From Planctomycetota bacterium (GTDB lineage: Bacteria > Planctomycetota > JAJSAM01): a stretch of 14,592 bases of DNA. The stretch spans positions 1 through 14,592 of the forward strand of contig JAOZQC010000026.1 of NCBI GenBank assembly GCA_029932425.1, in the 5' to 3' direction. The number at the start of each line of letters is the position of its first letter. The stretch's first letter is position 1. The translations under genes were made by a program, and so were the position numbers. The notes under the pieces are model-generated. The model did no database searches. It was not told the origin of the DNA and saw only the letters and a program-made list of their open reading frames with translations. Below, one piece after another: positions 6,701-13,856 of the stretch.

Positions 6701-8996
6701 GGATCTCTCCGTCGCCGACCTCCGGAACCGCCTGGAGCGGGACTTCCCCGATCACCTCCACCTCGCCCTCCTCGTGGATCGCCTGGGGATCGACGGCCCG
6801 GACGCGCCGGACCGCCTGCGGGAAGCCGTGGAGAAGCTCCCCGAGCGGGTGCTCGACACGGAGACCGTGGCCGCCGCCGGGCTCGCCGCGGAGTGCGCGG
6901 TCCTCCTCCTCTCCCGGGGGAACCGCCTGCCGGGCCGTGTCCTCGAGGTGCTGCGGGAGACCGCGAAGAGGGCGGAGCTGCCCGGCCTCACCTTCCGGGT
7001 GGACCTGGCCCGGGGCCTCCGGCGGCTGGCCCAGGGCCGGCGGGCGCAGGCCCTCGAGTCGTTCCGGAAGGCGCTCCGGGGGATGGTCCGGTGCGCGGGG
7101 CCCGGAGAGGAGATTCCGGGCCCGGGCACCGTCCCGGATTTCGCCCTCGACGCCCTCGACGGTGCTCTCCGGGAGCTGGAGGAGGAACTCCTGCCGGGCG
7201 GCACGGGCGGGAGCCGCGGCCGGCGTTCGCTGCTCGGCCTCCTGGACCGGCTCGCCCGCGTGGCCCTCGCGCCGGCGATGGCCGACGCGGGCGGGGGACG
7301 GTGGGAGCGCGGCCTGGAGCACGTGCTCTCCGTCTCCCGGACGATGAACGCCACCCGGGACCTGGACCGGCTCCTCACCCGGATCGTGGAGAGCGTGCTC
7401 GTGCTCTGCGACGCCGAGCACGGCTTCGTGGTGCTCCTCGACGACGAGGGGGAGCCCCGGGTCCACACCGCCAGCGACGGGATCTTCTCCGATCCCGGCA
7501 CGCTGGAGGGCCGGGTGAGCCGGACCGTGGTGGAGCGGGTTCTCTCGTCGCGGGAGTCCGTGCTGATCCCCAACGCCCTCGATGCGAAGGACCTCCTCGA
7601 TCGGCCGAGCGTGCGGTCGCTCTCCCTCCGCTCGGTGATGTGCGCGCCCCTGGGCTACGAGGACCGGCTCCTGGGGGCGATCTTCGTGGACAACCGCAGC
7701 GCCGCGGGGAGCTTCGGCGAGGGAGACCTGAAGCTGCTCGAGGTCTTCGCCCACCAGGCGGCGGTGGCCATCGAGAACGGGAAGATCTTCCAGGAGCTCG
7801 AGCGTTCCTACCGGGCCCTCCAGGAGGCCCAGGAGATCAACCTCCAGTCGGAGAAGCTCCGGAGCCTGGGGATGCTGGCGGGCGGCATCGCCCACGACTT
7901 CAACAACATCCTCACCGCGATCCTGGGGAACGCCGATCTCGCCCTCCGGGATCTGGGAGGGGACTCCGGGGTCCGGGACCGGGTGGAGGAGATCAAGCAC
8001 GCCGTGCTCGCCGCCGGGGATCTCTGCCGGCAGCTCCTGGCCTATGCCGGGAAGGGGTGCTTCCTCATGGAGCGGCTGGATCTCTCCGCGGTGGTGGCGG
8101 GGATCCGCGAGATGCTCGAGGTTTCGATGCCCCCCTCCGTCAAGCTCTTCTTCGATCTCGGGAAGGGTCTGCCGCCGGTGGAGGGGGACGCCTCCCAGGT
8201 GAGGCAGGTCGTCCTGAACCTCGTCACGAACGCGGCGGAGGCGGTGGAGGGATCGGGGGGGGAGGTCCGCGTGACCACGGGCGTCCACGAGGCCCCCGGG
8301 GAGGAGTTCCGCGGGCCCGGCCTGCACGGCAACCTGCCCCGCACGGCCTGCGCCTTCCTGGAGGTCTCCGACACGGGGGAAGGCATGAACGAGGCCACCG
8401 CGGCCCGGATCTTCGATCCCTTCTTCTCCACGAGGTTCACGGGCCGCGGGCTGGGCCTGGCCGCGGTGCTCGGCATCGTCCGGGGACACGAGGGGGCGGT
8501 GCACGTGGAGACCGAGCCGGGCCGGGGGACGCGGATCCGGGTCTTCTTCCCCGCCGCGGGCCGGGAGGAGGCGGCGTGCGCCCCGCTTCCCGCCCCCGCG
8601 GAAACCCGGGCCCGGGAGGCCGTCATCCTCCTGGTCGACGACGAGGAAGCGGTGCTCGAGGTGGCCCGGGAGATGATCCTCGAGCTGGGCTTCTCGGTGA
8701 TCACGGCCCGGGACGGGCGGGAAGCCGTGGAGATCTTCCGGGAGCGGGGAGGGGAGATCGATCTCGTCATCCTGGATCTGAGCATGCCCCGGATGTCGGG
8801 GGAGGAGGCCCTGGCCCGGATCCGGGAGATCCGCGCGGACGCCCGGGTGATGATCTCCACGGGCTTCAGCGAAGCCGACACCTCCCGGCTCGTCCGGGAG
8901 GGAGGGGCCGCGGGCCTGCTCCAGAAGCCCTACGAGCTCGGAGACCTCGAGCGGAAGATCCACGGAATCCTCTCCGCCCCCTCGCCGTCCCGCTGA
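3759..8996 (+). CDS. Ser/Thr kinase - degenerate NTPase - TPR - GAF - histidine kinase - receiver hybrid
   Basis: 1745 residues with no obvious signal peptide or membrane segment, so probably cytoplasmic. (1) Kinase, 1 to about 270: glycine loop GSGGEASVFLG from residue 14, Lys36, Glu49, catalytic Asp121 in HYDVSPGN (Asn126), metal Asp142 in an atypical DAG, then GTPGYTAPE. (2) About 290-640: aligns in style with the AAA/STAND ATPase of PknK-like kinases but has no Walker A. (3) About 735-925: TPR-like helical repeats. (4) About 1185-1345: GAF domain. (5) Histidine kinase: GGIAHDFNNIL with His1379, N-box Asn1491, DTGEGM (Asp1538), GRGLGLAAV. (6) Receiver: Asp1627-Asp1628, phospho-acceptor Asp1673 in ILDLSMPRMSG, and LQKP. 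All key residues of the kinase, histidine kinase and receiver are present, so phosphorelay within one chain or between chains is likely. The input ligand and the output partner are unknown. Confidence 0.9.
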   Translation: MWTPDGVRYRRPLGSGGEASVFLGEDTRSGERLSVKHVPLDRGEEVLREFAVLAGIEYPGLPRVVEYGTRDDRAFYTYRHSRGGSLRAVGRARDPAAWDRSAVGLLGALLVLHELGYLHYDVSPGNVLLTKESSWRDVLLIDAGFAGPPGLSLRGTPGYTAPEILAGFPGGRASDLFAAGILLAEYALGPGFLEGNTPRERLEDLERRGDEIRAAFGEVLGEARADLLGRLLEPDAGRREADACLALRALGAAGAAGAGSCFRTALEAVVRAGLTPGARAEREILRVLDDLPAASAGASDPAPVLLAVSPAPEFRRTVLSRCLKEAARRAVPVRRCERAVLLGGAVSLTSGEVEEILAGAAGGGPEAAGIIAPGAGDPVVVRADGISEEELARGLERLNFEAGSAEHLARRIVPEVRSGRFSTGAFLAYLAAEGHLRRSSCSWLAGGVREEWLARGLSAAEIRVETASLGAAAREALLDLAAAAEFPSPEASARVARARSGPLRPARDRLVRPPAPGEALRLYPPALAAFLRDAAEAEEIRRAHARVWRILEEEREPATDPARVYHRLRAGRGTAEGDAEVLEDCLDAARMAQARLLARALREADASRVDLCEAAAWTAAEAGDEDLLAACLSRAGAAAGRSDSLRYLDALLEYRREGRISWRRGRPEGIARAAMEALVGDRAEGEEGAGCALARLESAAGLAPPAEGEGGAERIARLGEACRERTPAEKRMLLPALNAVARRLFTAGRVGEAREAWEVCRRTADAWGLRLWRFRFEGNVASCLLREGRLARAREILERVAREHEARGDVRGAAAVWGNLGVAAYQAGDVDAARRSFERQELLVREGGRERDLPFVRARLGGAWQELGDWARAEREYRAAARLAPLLGDADTEIVARVNLGHLLLAAGRIGEAREQLRKLRDLPGGEAGRNDDVADLERACVLATGTPVLDASATVRILLEEKEDDERMETALRNAVLLGLDLSVADLRNRLERDFPDHLHLALLVDRLGIDGPDAPDRLREAVEKLPERVLDTETVAAAGLAAECAVLLLSRGNRLPGRVLEVLRETAKRAELPGLTFRVDLARGLRRLAQGRRAQALESFRKALRGMVRCAGPGEEIPGPGTVPDFALDALDGALRELEEELLPGGTGGSRGRRSLLGLLDRLARVALAPAMADAGGGRWERGLEHVLSVSRTMNATRDLDRLLTRIVESVLVLCDAEHGFVVLLDDEGEPRVHTASDGIFSDPGTLEGRVSRTVVERVLSSRESVLIPNALDAKDLLDRPSVRSLSLRSVMCAPLGYEDRLLGAIFVDNRSAAGSFGEGDLKLLEVFAHQAAVAIENGKIFQELERSYRALQEAQEINLQSEKLRSLGMLAGGIAHDFNNILTAILGNADLALRDLGGDSGVRDRVEEIKHAVLAAGDLCRQLLAYAGKGCFLMERLDLSAVVAGIREMLEVSMPPSVKLFFDLGKGLPPVEGDASQVRQVVLNLVTNAAEAVEGSGGEVRVTTGVHEAPGEEFRGPGLHGNLPRTACAFLEVSDTGEGMNEATAARIFDPFFSTRFTGRGLGLAAVLGIVRGHEGAVHVETEPGRGTRIRVFFPAAGREEAACAPLPAPAETRAREAVILLVDDEEAVLEVAREMILELGFSVITARDGREAVEIFRERGGEIDLVILDLSMPRMSGEEALARIREIRADARVMISTGFSEADTSRLVREGGAAGLLQKPYELGDLERKIHGILSAPSPSR

Positions 8997-9027
8997 GAAT
9001 GGGCACACCACCCGGGAGGACGGCGAC

Positions 9028-9453
9028 GTGGACGACGAGACCCGGATCCTCGTGCTCTGCACGGGGAACAGCGCGCGCAGCCGGATGCTGGCCGCCATCC
9101 TGAACCATCGGCTCGCGGGAAGGGTGCGCGCGGAGAGCGCGGGCACCGATCCCGCCCGGGAGGTCCATCCCCTGGCCCTCCGCGCCCTCGCGGAGATCGG
9201 CATCCGTCCCGGCGCGGCCCGCCCCCGGCGCGTGGAGGACCTCCCGGATCTCGACTTCGACCTCGCGGTGACGGTCTGCGACGGCGCCCGGGAGGCCTGT
9301 CCCGTTCTTCTCTCGCCCGTCCGGAGGGTCCACGTGGGCTACCCGGATCCCGCGGCGGCGGAGGGGACGGAGGAGGAGCGGCTCCGCGCCTTCCGGGAGG
9401 TCCGGGACTCCATGGCCGGATGGGTGGATCTCCTGGCGGCGCTGCTCCACTGA
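9028..9453 (+). CDS. arsC: Thioredoxin-coupled arsenate reductase / low-molecular-weight phosphatase-fold protein
   Basis: 141 residues. The P-loop LCTGNSARS carries the CX5R nucleophile (Cys11, Arg17). VCDGAREACP supplies Cys84 and Cys91, spaced like the redox pair Cys82/Cys89 of the S. aureus plasmid ArsC, and YPDPA matches the family's catalytic Asp-Pro loop. The three-cysteine relay needed to reduce arsenate with thioredoxin is thus complete. The second P-loop Cys of many ArsC proteins (CTGNSCR) is Ala here. No ars regulator or arsenite efflux gene is nearby. The gene starts 31 bases after the kinase hybrid, with GGAGGA at 9015-9020 before the GTG, and is probably co-transcribed with it. 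A phosphatase role serving that signalling protein is possible but inferred; the redox cysteines favour arsenate reductase. Confidence 0.8.
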   Translation: MDDETRILVLCTGNSARSRMLAAILNHRLAGRVRAESAGTDPAREVHPLALRALAEIGIRPGAARPRRVEDLPDLDFDLAVTVCDGAREACPVLLSPVRRVHVGYPDPAAAEGTEEERLRAFREVRDSMAGWVDLLAALLH

Positions 9454-9473
9454 GCGGCCCCGGCGACCCCTCG

Positions 9474-10442
9474 CTACGTGCGCGAGATGAGCCAGGCCAG
9501 GTACCCGGCGTAGCAGGCGAGCAGCAGGAGCCCGTGGCGACGCCGGACGGTGGAGCCCCGCCACAGGAAGAGCATGGGGAGTGTGCTCACCGCCGCCATC
9601 ACCCCGTAGTCCACCACGAGGCCGCTCTTCAGGAAGCCCCCGGGGATGGGGATGGGGCGGACGAGGGCGGAGGCGCCGAGGACGCTCAGGATGTTGAACA
9701 CGTTGCTCCCCACGAGGTTCCCGATGCTGATGTCCATCTCGCGGCGGAGGGCGGCCGTCACGGAGGTGGCGAGCTCGGGGAGGGAGGTGCCGAAGGCCAC
9801 GATGGTGAGCCCGATGAACTTCTCGTCCACCCCCAGCTCGTGCATCACCTCCACCGCGGCGTCCACCACGAGCTTCGCCCCGCCCACCACCCCCGCGATG
9901 CCCGCCAGGATGAGCAGGATCTGCATCCTCCGGGAGGTCACCGCCCCGAGCTGGGCCACCTCGGTTTCCACGTGGGCCGCCTCCGCGCGGCCTCCCGCCC
10001 GGGCGGAGCGGTAGTTGTAGAAGGTGTAGATCACGAGCCCCGCGAGGAGGGTGATCCCTTCCCCCCGGCCGAGGGTGTCGTCCAGGCAGAGGAGGAAGAG
10101 GTAGCCGGAGACGAGGAGCATGATGGGGACGTCGCGCCGGGCCACGGACCGGTGGCAGACGAGGGGGTGGAGGATGGCGGCCGCTCCGAGGACGAGGGCG
10201 ATGTTGCAGATGTTGCTCCCCACCACGTTCCCCACCGCGATCATGCCCTTCCCGGCGATGGCGGAGACCAGGCTCACCACCAGCTCGGGGGCGGAGGTGC
10301 CGAACGCCACCACGGTGAGCCCGATCACGATGGGGGCCACCCCCAGGCTCCGGGCCAGGCTCGAGGAGCCCTTCACGAGCCAGCTCGCTCCGAAGCAGAG
10401 GAGCAGGAAACCGACCAGGCAGAGGAGAAGGTAGAGGACCAT
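9474..10442 (-). CDS. YrbG-type Na+/Ca2+ exchanger (CaCA superfamily)
   Basis: 322 residues, almost entirely hydrophobic, with about ten membrane helices in two inverted halves. Alpha-repeat 1 has GLTVVAFGTSAPEL (Glu53) and GNVVGSNICNIALVLG. Alpha-repeat 2 has GLTIVAFGTSLPEL and GNLVGSNVFNILSVLG. These repeats form the ion-binding site in the superfamily, and the Glu of each GTS-PE motif binds cation. It sits in the inner membrane and exchanges Ca2+ (or a related cation) for Na+ or H+. The hydrophilic mid-protein loop (SARAGGRAEAAHVETEVAQLG) separates the halves. The frame continues upstream of 10442, but the ATG there begins the first helix at once and matches family length, so it is preferred. 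The gene is convergent with arsC (20 bases apart) and divergent from the Trm112-like gene. Confidence 0.9.
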   Translation of the reverse strand: MVLYLLLCLVGFLLLCFGASWLVKGSSSLARSLGVAPIVIGLTVVAFGTSAPELVVSLVSAIAGKGMIAVGNVVGSNICNIALVLGAAAILHPLVCHRSVARRDVPIMLLVSGYLFLLCLDDTLGRGEGITLLAGLVIYTFYNYRSARAGGRAEAAHVETEVAQLGAVTSRRMQILLILAGIAGVVGGAKLVVDAAVEVMHELGVDEKFIGLTIVAFGTSLPELATSVTAALRREMDISIGNLVGSNVFNILSVLGASALVRPIPIPGGFLKSGLVVDYGVMAAVSTLPMLFLWRGSTVRRRHGLLLLACYAGYLAWLISRT

Positions 10443-10477
10443 GCGGACCCCCGTCACGCGAGGAAACGGAGAGCATA

Positions 10478-10525
10478 CCCGGGGCCGCGGAGGGGACGAG
10501 AGGAAACCGCTCGTGCCCGGGGCCG
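10478..10525. repeat. 10-bp direct repeat in the exchanger/Trm112 divergent region
   Basis: CCCGGGGCCG occurs at 10478-10487 and again at 10516-10525 (start to start 38 bases), inside the 121-base divergent intergenic region. It could be paired regulator sites; GC content makes chance plausible. I see no convincing -35/-10 pair here. Confidence 0.25.
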
Positions 10526-10548
10526 GAAGCGGGCAGAATGCCTCCCCG

Positions 10549-10555
10549 AGGAGGA
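10549..10555 (+). promoter_or_regulatory. Shine-Dalgarno deciding the Trm112-like start
   Basis: AGGAGGA at 10549-10555. Its GGAGG core ends only three bases before ATG 10558 but nine bases before ATG 10564, so the second ATG is the better start. Confidence 0.5.
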
Positions 10556-10563
10556 CCATGGAC

Positions 10564-10821
10564 ATGAGCGAGACGAAGGAAACGGGTGGGGTCGACCCCG
10601 AGCTCCTCTCGATCCTGCGCTGCCCCGTGGCGGTGCACTGGAAGGACAAGGGGGACGACCCCGGCCGGCTCCGGCTGGTGAAGGGTTGCTGGCTCGTGTG
10701 CGACGACTCGGGGCTCAAGTACCCGATCCGCGACGGCATCCCCGTGATGCTCGTGGACGAGGGGGAGAAGTGGAAGGACGTGGCCGAGGACGACCTTCCC
10801 GTGCCCCCCCCGGAGGAGTGA
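10564..10821 (+). CDS. Trm112/YcaR-like small protein with incomplete zinc site
   Basis: 85 residues. The pattern LLSILRCPVAVHW, then WLVCDDSGLKYPIRDGIPVML, matches the Trm112p-like family (UPF0434; E. coli YcaR), whose hallmark is CPxC, then a second Cys, then YPIRDGIPVML. In eukaryotes and archaea Trm112 activates tRNA and protein methyltransferases; the bacterial role is unclear. Here the second Cys of CPVC is Ala and only one Cys remains in the second pair, so classical four-ligand zinc binding is unlikely. The C-terminus is an acidic, Pro-rich tail (DDLPVPPPEE). ATG 10558 is an alternative start two codons earlier. It is first in an operon: pyrE starts 28 bases after its stop. No promoter is evident upstream. 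Confidence 0.75.
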   Translation: MSETKETGGVDPELLSILRCPVAVHWKDKGDDPGRLRLVKGCWLVCDDSGLKYPIRDGIPVMLVDEGEKWKDVAEDDLPVPPPEE

Positions 10822-10849
10822 GAGCCGCCGCAGGCGGAGAGGAGCCGGC

Positions 10850-11557
10850 ATGCAGGACTACCAGAGACGCTTCATCGACTTCCTCGTGTCGTGCGGGGCC
10901 TTCCGCCTCGGCGAGTTCCGGCTGAAGAGCGGCCGCCTCTCGCCCACGTTCGTGAACACCGGGCTCGTGAGGGACGGCGCGGGGATCCTCCGCCTCTCGG
11001 AAGCCTACGCGGGCCGCATCCTCGAGGCGGTGGGGGCGGACGGGTTCGACGCCGTGTTCGGCCCCTCCTACAAGGGGGTTCCCCTCGCGGTGGGCACGGC
11101 CATCGCCCTCGCGAACCGCGGGGTGGTGAAGCCCTACCTCTTCGATCGCAAGGAGCGGAAGGAACACGGGGAGGAGGCGGCCTCGGCGGGGGCCGCGAAG
11201 CTCGTGGTGGGGCACCGGCCCGAGGCGGGCGACCGCATCGTCATGGTGGACGACGTCCTCACCACGGGCGCCACCAAGTACGAGGCGGTGGCGCTCCTCC
11301 GGTCGCTCGCCGAGGAGGTGACCTTCCCCGCCCTCGTCATCGCCGTGGACCGGGAGGAGGTGGGCGAGGACGGCCGGGACGCCGGCACGCGCTTCACGGA
11401 GGAGACGGGCGTGCCCGTGACCCCGGTGGTCCGGATGACGGAGATCCTGGCACACCTCGAGGAGACGGGGCGGCTGGATCCCGGGGACCGGGAGCGGTGC
11501 GCGGCGTACCTGGCCCGCCACGGCACGGACGCCGCGAAGGCCTGGGCGGGGGCCTGA
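10850..11557 (+). CDS. pyrE: Orotate phosphoribosyltransferase
   Basis: 235 residues. It joins orotate and PRPP to give orotidine 5'-monophosphate, the fifth step of de novo UMP synthesis, in the cytoplasm. The PRPP-binding loop IVMVDDVLTTGAT has Asp134-Asp135. The flexible catalytic loop FDRKERKEHG (98-107) carries the conserved Lys and His, and FGPSYKGVPL is the family's pyrophosphate-binding segment. The N-terminal FRLGEFRLKSGRLSPTFVN is the orotate-side signature. ATG 10850 follows GGAG (10841-10844) at five bases. The C-terminus (MTEILAHLEETGRL and beyond) is slightly longer than in the shortest homologues. The stop TGA (11555-11557) shares one base with the ATG of gpmI, so translation is probably coupled. 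Two metabolically unrelated enzymes thus share a message. Confidence 0.95.
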   Translation: MQDYQRRFIDFLVSCGAFRLGEFRLKSGRLSPTFVNTGLVRDGAGILRLSEAYAGRILEAVGADGFDAVFGPSYKGVPLAVGTAIALANRGVVKPYLFDRKERKEHGEEAASAGAAKLVVGHRPEAGDRIVMVDDVLTTGATKYEAVALLRSLAEEVTFPALVIAVDREEVGEDGRDAGTRFTEETGVPVTPVVRMTEILAHLEETGRLDPGDRERCAAYLARHGTDAAKAWAGA

Positions 11558-13299
11558 TGGGGAAGGACACGCGACTGAGACCGCTGGACCGGGCGCCGAA
11601 TCGGCCGGGGCCGGTGCTGCTCGTGATCATGGACGGAGTGGGCCTGGGCCGCGGGGACGAGGGGGACGCGGTGGCCCGGGCCCGGACGCCGGTGCTCGAC
11701 CGTCTCTTCGCCGCCTGCCCGCAGCTCACCCTCCGGGCCCACGGCACCGCGGTGGGCATGCCCTCCGACGCGGACATGGGCAACTCCGAGGTGGGGCACA
11801 ACGCGCTGGGATGCGGGCGGGTGTTCGACCAGGGGGCGAAGCTCGTGGACCGGGCCATCGAGACGGGCCGGATCTTCCGGAGCTCCGCCTGGCGGGAGGC
11901 GGTGGAGCGGAGCCGGGCGGGGGGCGTGCTCCACCTCATCGGGCTCCTCTCCGACGGCAACGTCCACAGCCACATCGACCACCTCTTCGCCCTCATCCGG
12001 GAGGCGGACCGGGAGGGGGTCCGGGAGCTCCGGGTGCATCCCCTCCTCGACGGCCGGGACGTGGGGGAGACCTCCGCCCTCCTCTACGTGGACGCCCTGG
12101 AGGATCTCCTCCGGGAGATCGAGGGCCGCGGGGACCGCCGGTACCGCATCGCCTCCGGGGGGGGACGGATGGTGGTGACCATGGACCGCTACGAGGCGGA
12201 CTGGAGGATCGTGGAGCGCGGCTGGAACGCCCACGTCCACGGGCGGGGGCGGGCGTTCCGGTCCGCCCGGGAGGCGGTGGAGACCTTCCGGGCGGAGGAC
12301 CCGGCCGTCACCGACCAGTTCCTGCCCGCCTTCGTGGTGGTGGACGACGAGGGGCCCGTGGGGCCCATCCGGGACGGGGACTCCGTGATCTTCGTGAACT
12401 TCCGGGGCGACCGGGCGGTGGAGATCACCCGGGCCTTCGAGGAGGAGGACTTCCCCCACTTCGACCGGGGCCCTACGCCCGACGTGCTGTTCGCGGGCAT
12501 GATGGAGTACGATGGCGACCTGCACCTGCCCCGCCGCTACCTGGTGGAGCCTCCCGCCATCGACCACACCCTCACCTCCTACCTGGCGGTGGAGGGGATC
12601 CGGCAGCTCGCGGCCGCGGAAACCCAGAAGTACGGGCACGTCACCTACTTCTGGAACGGGAACAACTCCGGCCTCTTCGACCCGAAGACCGGGCGCTTCG
12701 AGGAGGTGCCCCCGGAGACCGTCCGGGCGGACACCTACGAGGCCGTGGTCCGCCGCACGGATCTGGAGACCTACCTGGAGATCCCAAGCGACCGCGTTCC
12801 CTTCGAGCAGCGCCCCTGGATGAAGGCCGCGGAGGTCACGGACGCCGTCCTCGCGGAGCTGGCGGAGGGAGGCCACCGCTTCGCCCGGGTGAACTACGCC
12901 AACGGGGACATGGTGGGCCACACCGGGAACCTGGAGGCCGCGATCCAGGCGGTGCAGGCCGTGGACCTCTGCCTGGGGAGGCTCCTCGAAGCGGTGGCCG
13001 AGGCGGACGGCCTGGCCCTGGTCACCGCCGACCACGGGAACGCGGACGAGATGTTCCTGCGGGACAGGAAGACGGGGGAGATCCTCCGCGACGAGTCCGG
13101 CCGCCCGAAGCCGAAGACGAGCCACACCCTGAACCCCGTCCCCTTCCTCCTCTTCGATCCCCGGGCCGACGGCACGCTGGACCTGGCCGCCGGCCGGGAA
13201 CCGCCCGGCCTGGCCCACGTGGCGGCCACGATCCTCGGTCTCCTGGGCTACCGGGCCCCGCCCGGCTATCTCCCGAGCCTGCTGCGGATCCGGGGGTGA
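11557..13299 (+). CDS. gpmI: 2,3-bisphosphoglycerate-independent phosphoglycerate mutase
   Basis: 580 residues, a little longer than the usual 510-550. It interconverts 3- and 2-phosphoglycerate in glycolysis and gluconeogenesis using two Mn2+ and a phosphoserine intermediate. Visible motifs, in order: VIMDGVGLG (metal Asp26), DADMGNSEVGHNALG (nucleophile Ser77), SDGNVHSH, LLDGRDVGE, NFRGDRAVE, then the C-terminal metal sites NYANGDMVGHTG, TADHGNADEM and KTSHTLNPVPF. All expected metal and substrate residues are there, so it should be active. It has a short N-terminal extension (GKDTRLRPLDRAPNRP) before the first strand. The start overlaps the pyrE stop (TGATG), and no strong separate Shine-Dalgarno is present, so re-initiation after pyrE is likely. 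It ends the operon. Confidence 0.96.
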   Translation: MGKDTRLRPLDRAPNRPGPVLLVIMDGVGLGRGDEGDAVARARTPVLDRLFAACPQLTLRAHGTAVGMPSDADMGNSEVGHNALGCGRVFDQGAKLVDRAIETGRIFRSSAWREAVERSRAGGVLHLIGLLSDGNVHSHIDHLFALIREADREGVRELRVHPLLDGRDVGETSALLYVDALEDLLREIEGRGDRRYRIASGGGRMVVTMDRYEADWRIVERGWNAHVHGRGRAFRSAREAVETFRAEDPAVTDQFLPAFVVVDDEGPVGPIRDGDSVIFVNFRGDRAVEITRAFEEEDFPHFDRGPTPDVLFAGMMEYDGDLHLPRRYLVEPPAIDHTLTSYLAVEGIRQLAAAETQKYGHVTYFWNGNNSGLFDPKTGRFEEVPPETVRADTYEAVVRRTDLETYLEIPSDRVPFEQRPWMKAAEVTDAVLAELAEGGHRFARVNYANGDMVGHTGNLEAAIQAVQAVDLCLGRLLEAVAEADGLALVTADHGNADEMFLRDRKTGEILRDESGRPKPKTSHTLNPVPFLLFDPRADGTLDLAAGREPPGLAHVAATILGLLGYRAPPGYLPSLLRIRG

Positions 13300-13305
13300 G
13301 GTCAT

Positions 13306-13328
13306 CGGCTCGTGGGGGCGAAGAGCCG
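13306..13328 (+). terminator. Weak hairpin after gpmI, possible end of operon
   Basis: CGGCTC (13306-13311) pairs with GAGCCG (13323-13328) across an 11-base loop, seven bases after the gpmI stop. There is no T-run, so intrinsic termination is doubtful. It is the only operon-end structure I can point to. Confidence 0.25.
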
Positions 13329-13620
13329 GCGGGGCCGCCGCTCCCGTTCCGGTGGGCCGCGGCCCGGAGGGTTGCCGGGGCGCAGGCGGGATCGCGTTCA
13401 CGATGAGAGTCTCCACGTGCGGGGTCTGCCGGTGCGACCGACGGTGACGGCGTATGGATGGAGAGATCCTTGATACCGAGCCTTCTGCCCGTGCGCTGAT
13501 CACGGTTCCTGCATGTCGGCGTGGGTGTACGGCGGAGACACGCAAGGACGGGGGCTCGCCGGAGACTCGGCGGACAACCCGTTCGGCACGCAACGACCTC
13601 CCGGCCAACGGGGAACGGGA

Positions 13621-13649
13621 TTGACAGGTCGCTTCTTCTTGCCTACTTT
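13621..13649 (+). promoter_or_regulatory. Sigma70-like promoter upstream of the toxin-antitoxin pair
   Basis: A consensus -35 TTGACA (13621-13626), a 17-base spacer and TACTTT (13644-13649, matching TAnnnT of the -10) point right, toward the pair at 13857. A start near 13656 would give a leader of about 200 bases. The perfect -35 is striking in such GC-rich DNA. The inverted repeat ending at 13619 abuts it and could be an operator. Confidence 0.55.
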
Positions 13650-13856
13650 GAGTGCCCTTCCTTGTCATTGAGTGAAACTCGAGGCGGGGGAATCGCAGGC
13701 GGGGTCATTCATGGCGGAACGCACGCTTCCGGAAGCTCTCTCAGCCGGTCTCGGCGCTCTACCCTGCGGGCACGGAGGAAAAGCGCTGGGTGGAGGGCGT
13801 GCTGGCGCGGAAGAATGGGCCTGGTTTCGGATGACCCAATCAGAGGGAGGTCCATC

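Larger units (their letters stand above)
13300..13856. other. 557-base gene-poor stretch with lower GC
   Basis: No convincing gene lies here. Base composition is visibly less GC-rich than upstream and contains T-rich runs (13631-13673). The contents I can name are a weak hairpin after gpmI, a 7-bp inverted repeat (CCCGTTC 13578-13584 / GAACGGG 13613-13619), a sigma70-like promoter (13621-13649) and a long untranslated leader before the toxin-antitoxin pair. A stop-to-stop frame at 13676-13834 has no start codon and no recognised homology. The stretch looks like the junction between core chromosome and an accessory module. Confidence 0.5.

Noticed and set aside
3678..9203. Minus-strand open frame of 1841 codons antisense to the kinase hybrid
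   Set aside because: It is a by-product of extreme GC3. The translation is Pro/Gly/Arg/His-rich with no domain, whereas the plus-strand frame has continuous recognisable domains.
10443..10739. N-terminal extension of the exchanger frame
   Set aside because: It runs across the divergent intergenic region and antisense to the Trm112-like gene. ATG 10442 places the first helix at the N-terminus, as in the family.
11134..13668. Long minus-strand frame antisense to gpmI
   Set aside because: Compositional shadow without recognisable motifs; gpmI on the plus strand is unambiguous.
13676..13834. Stop-to-stop frame ending EEKRWVEGVLARKNGPGFG, possibly a gene remnant
   Set aside because: It looks protein-like near its end but has no start codon, no recognised homology and only 52 codons. 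It could be a decayed fragment, but the evidence is too thin to annotate.
13521..13856. Upstream extension of the DUF433 frame to 13521
   Set aside because: The added residues are Arg/Ser/Gly-rich and unlike the family. ATG 13857 has a good Shine-Dalgarno and gives normal DUF433 length.
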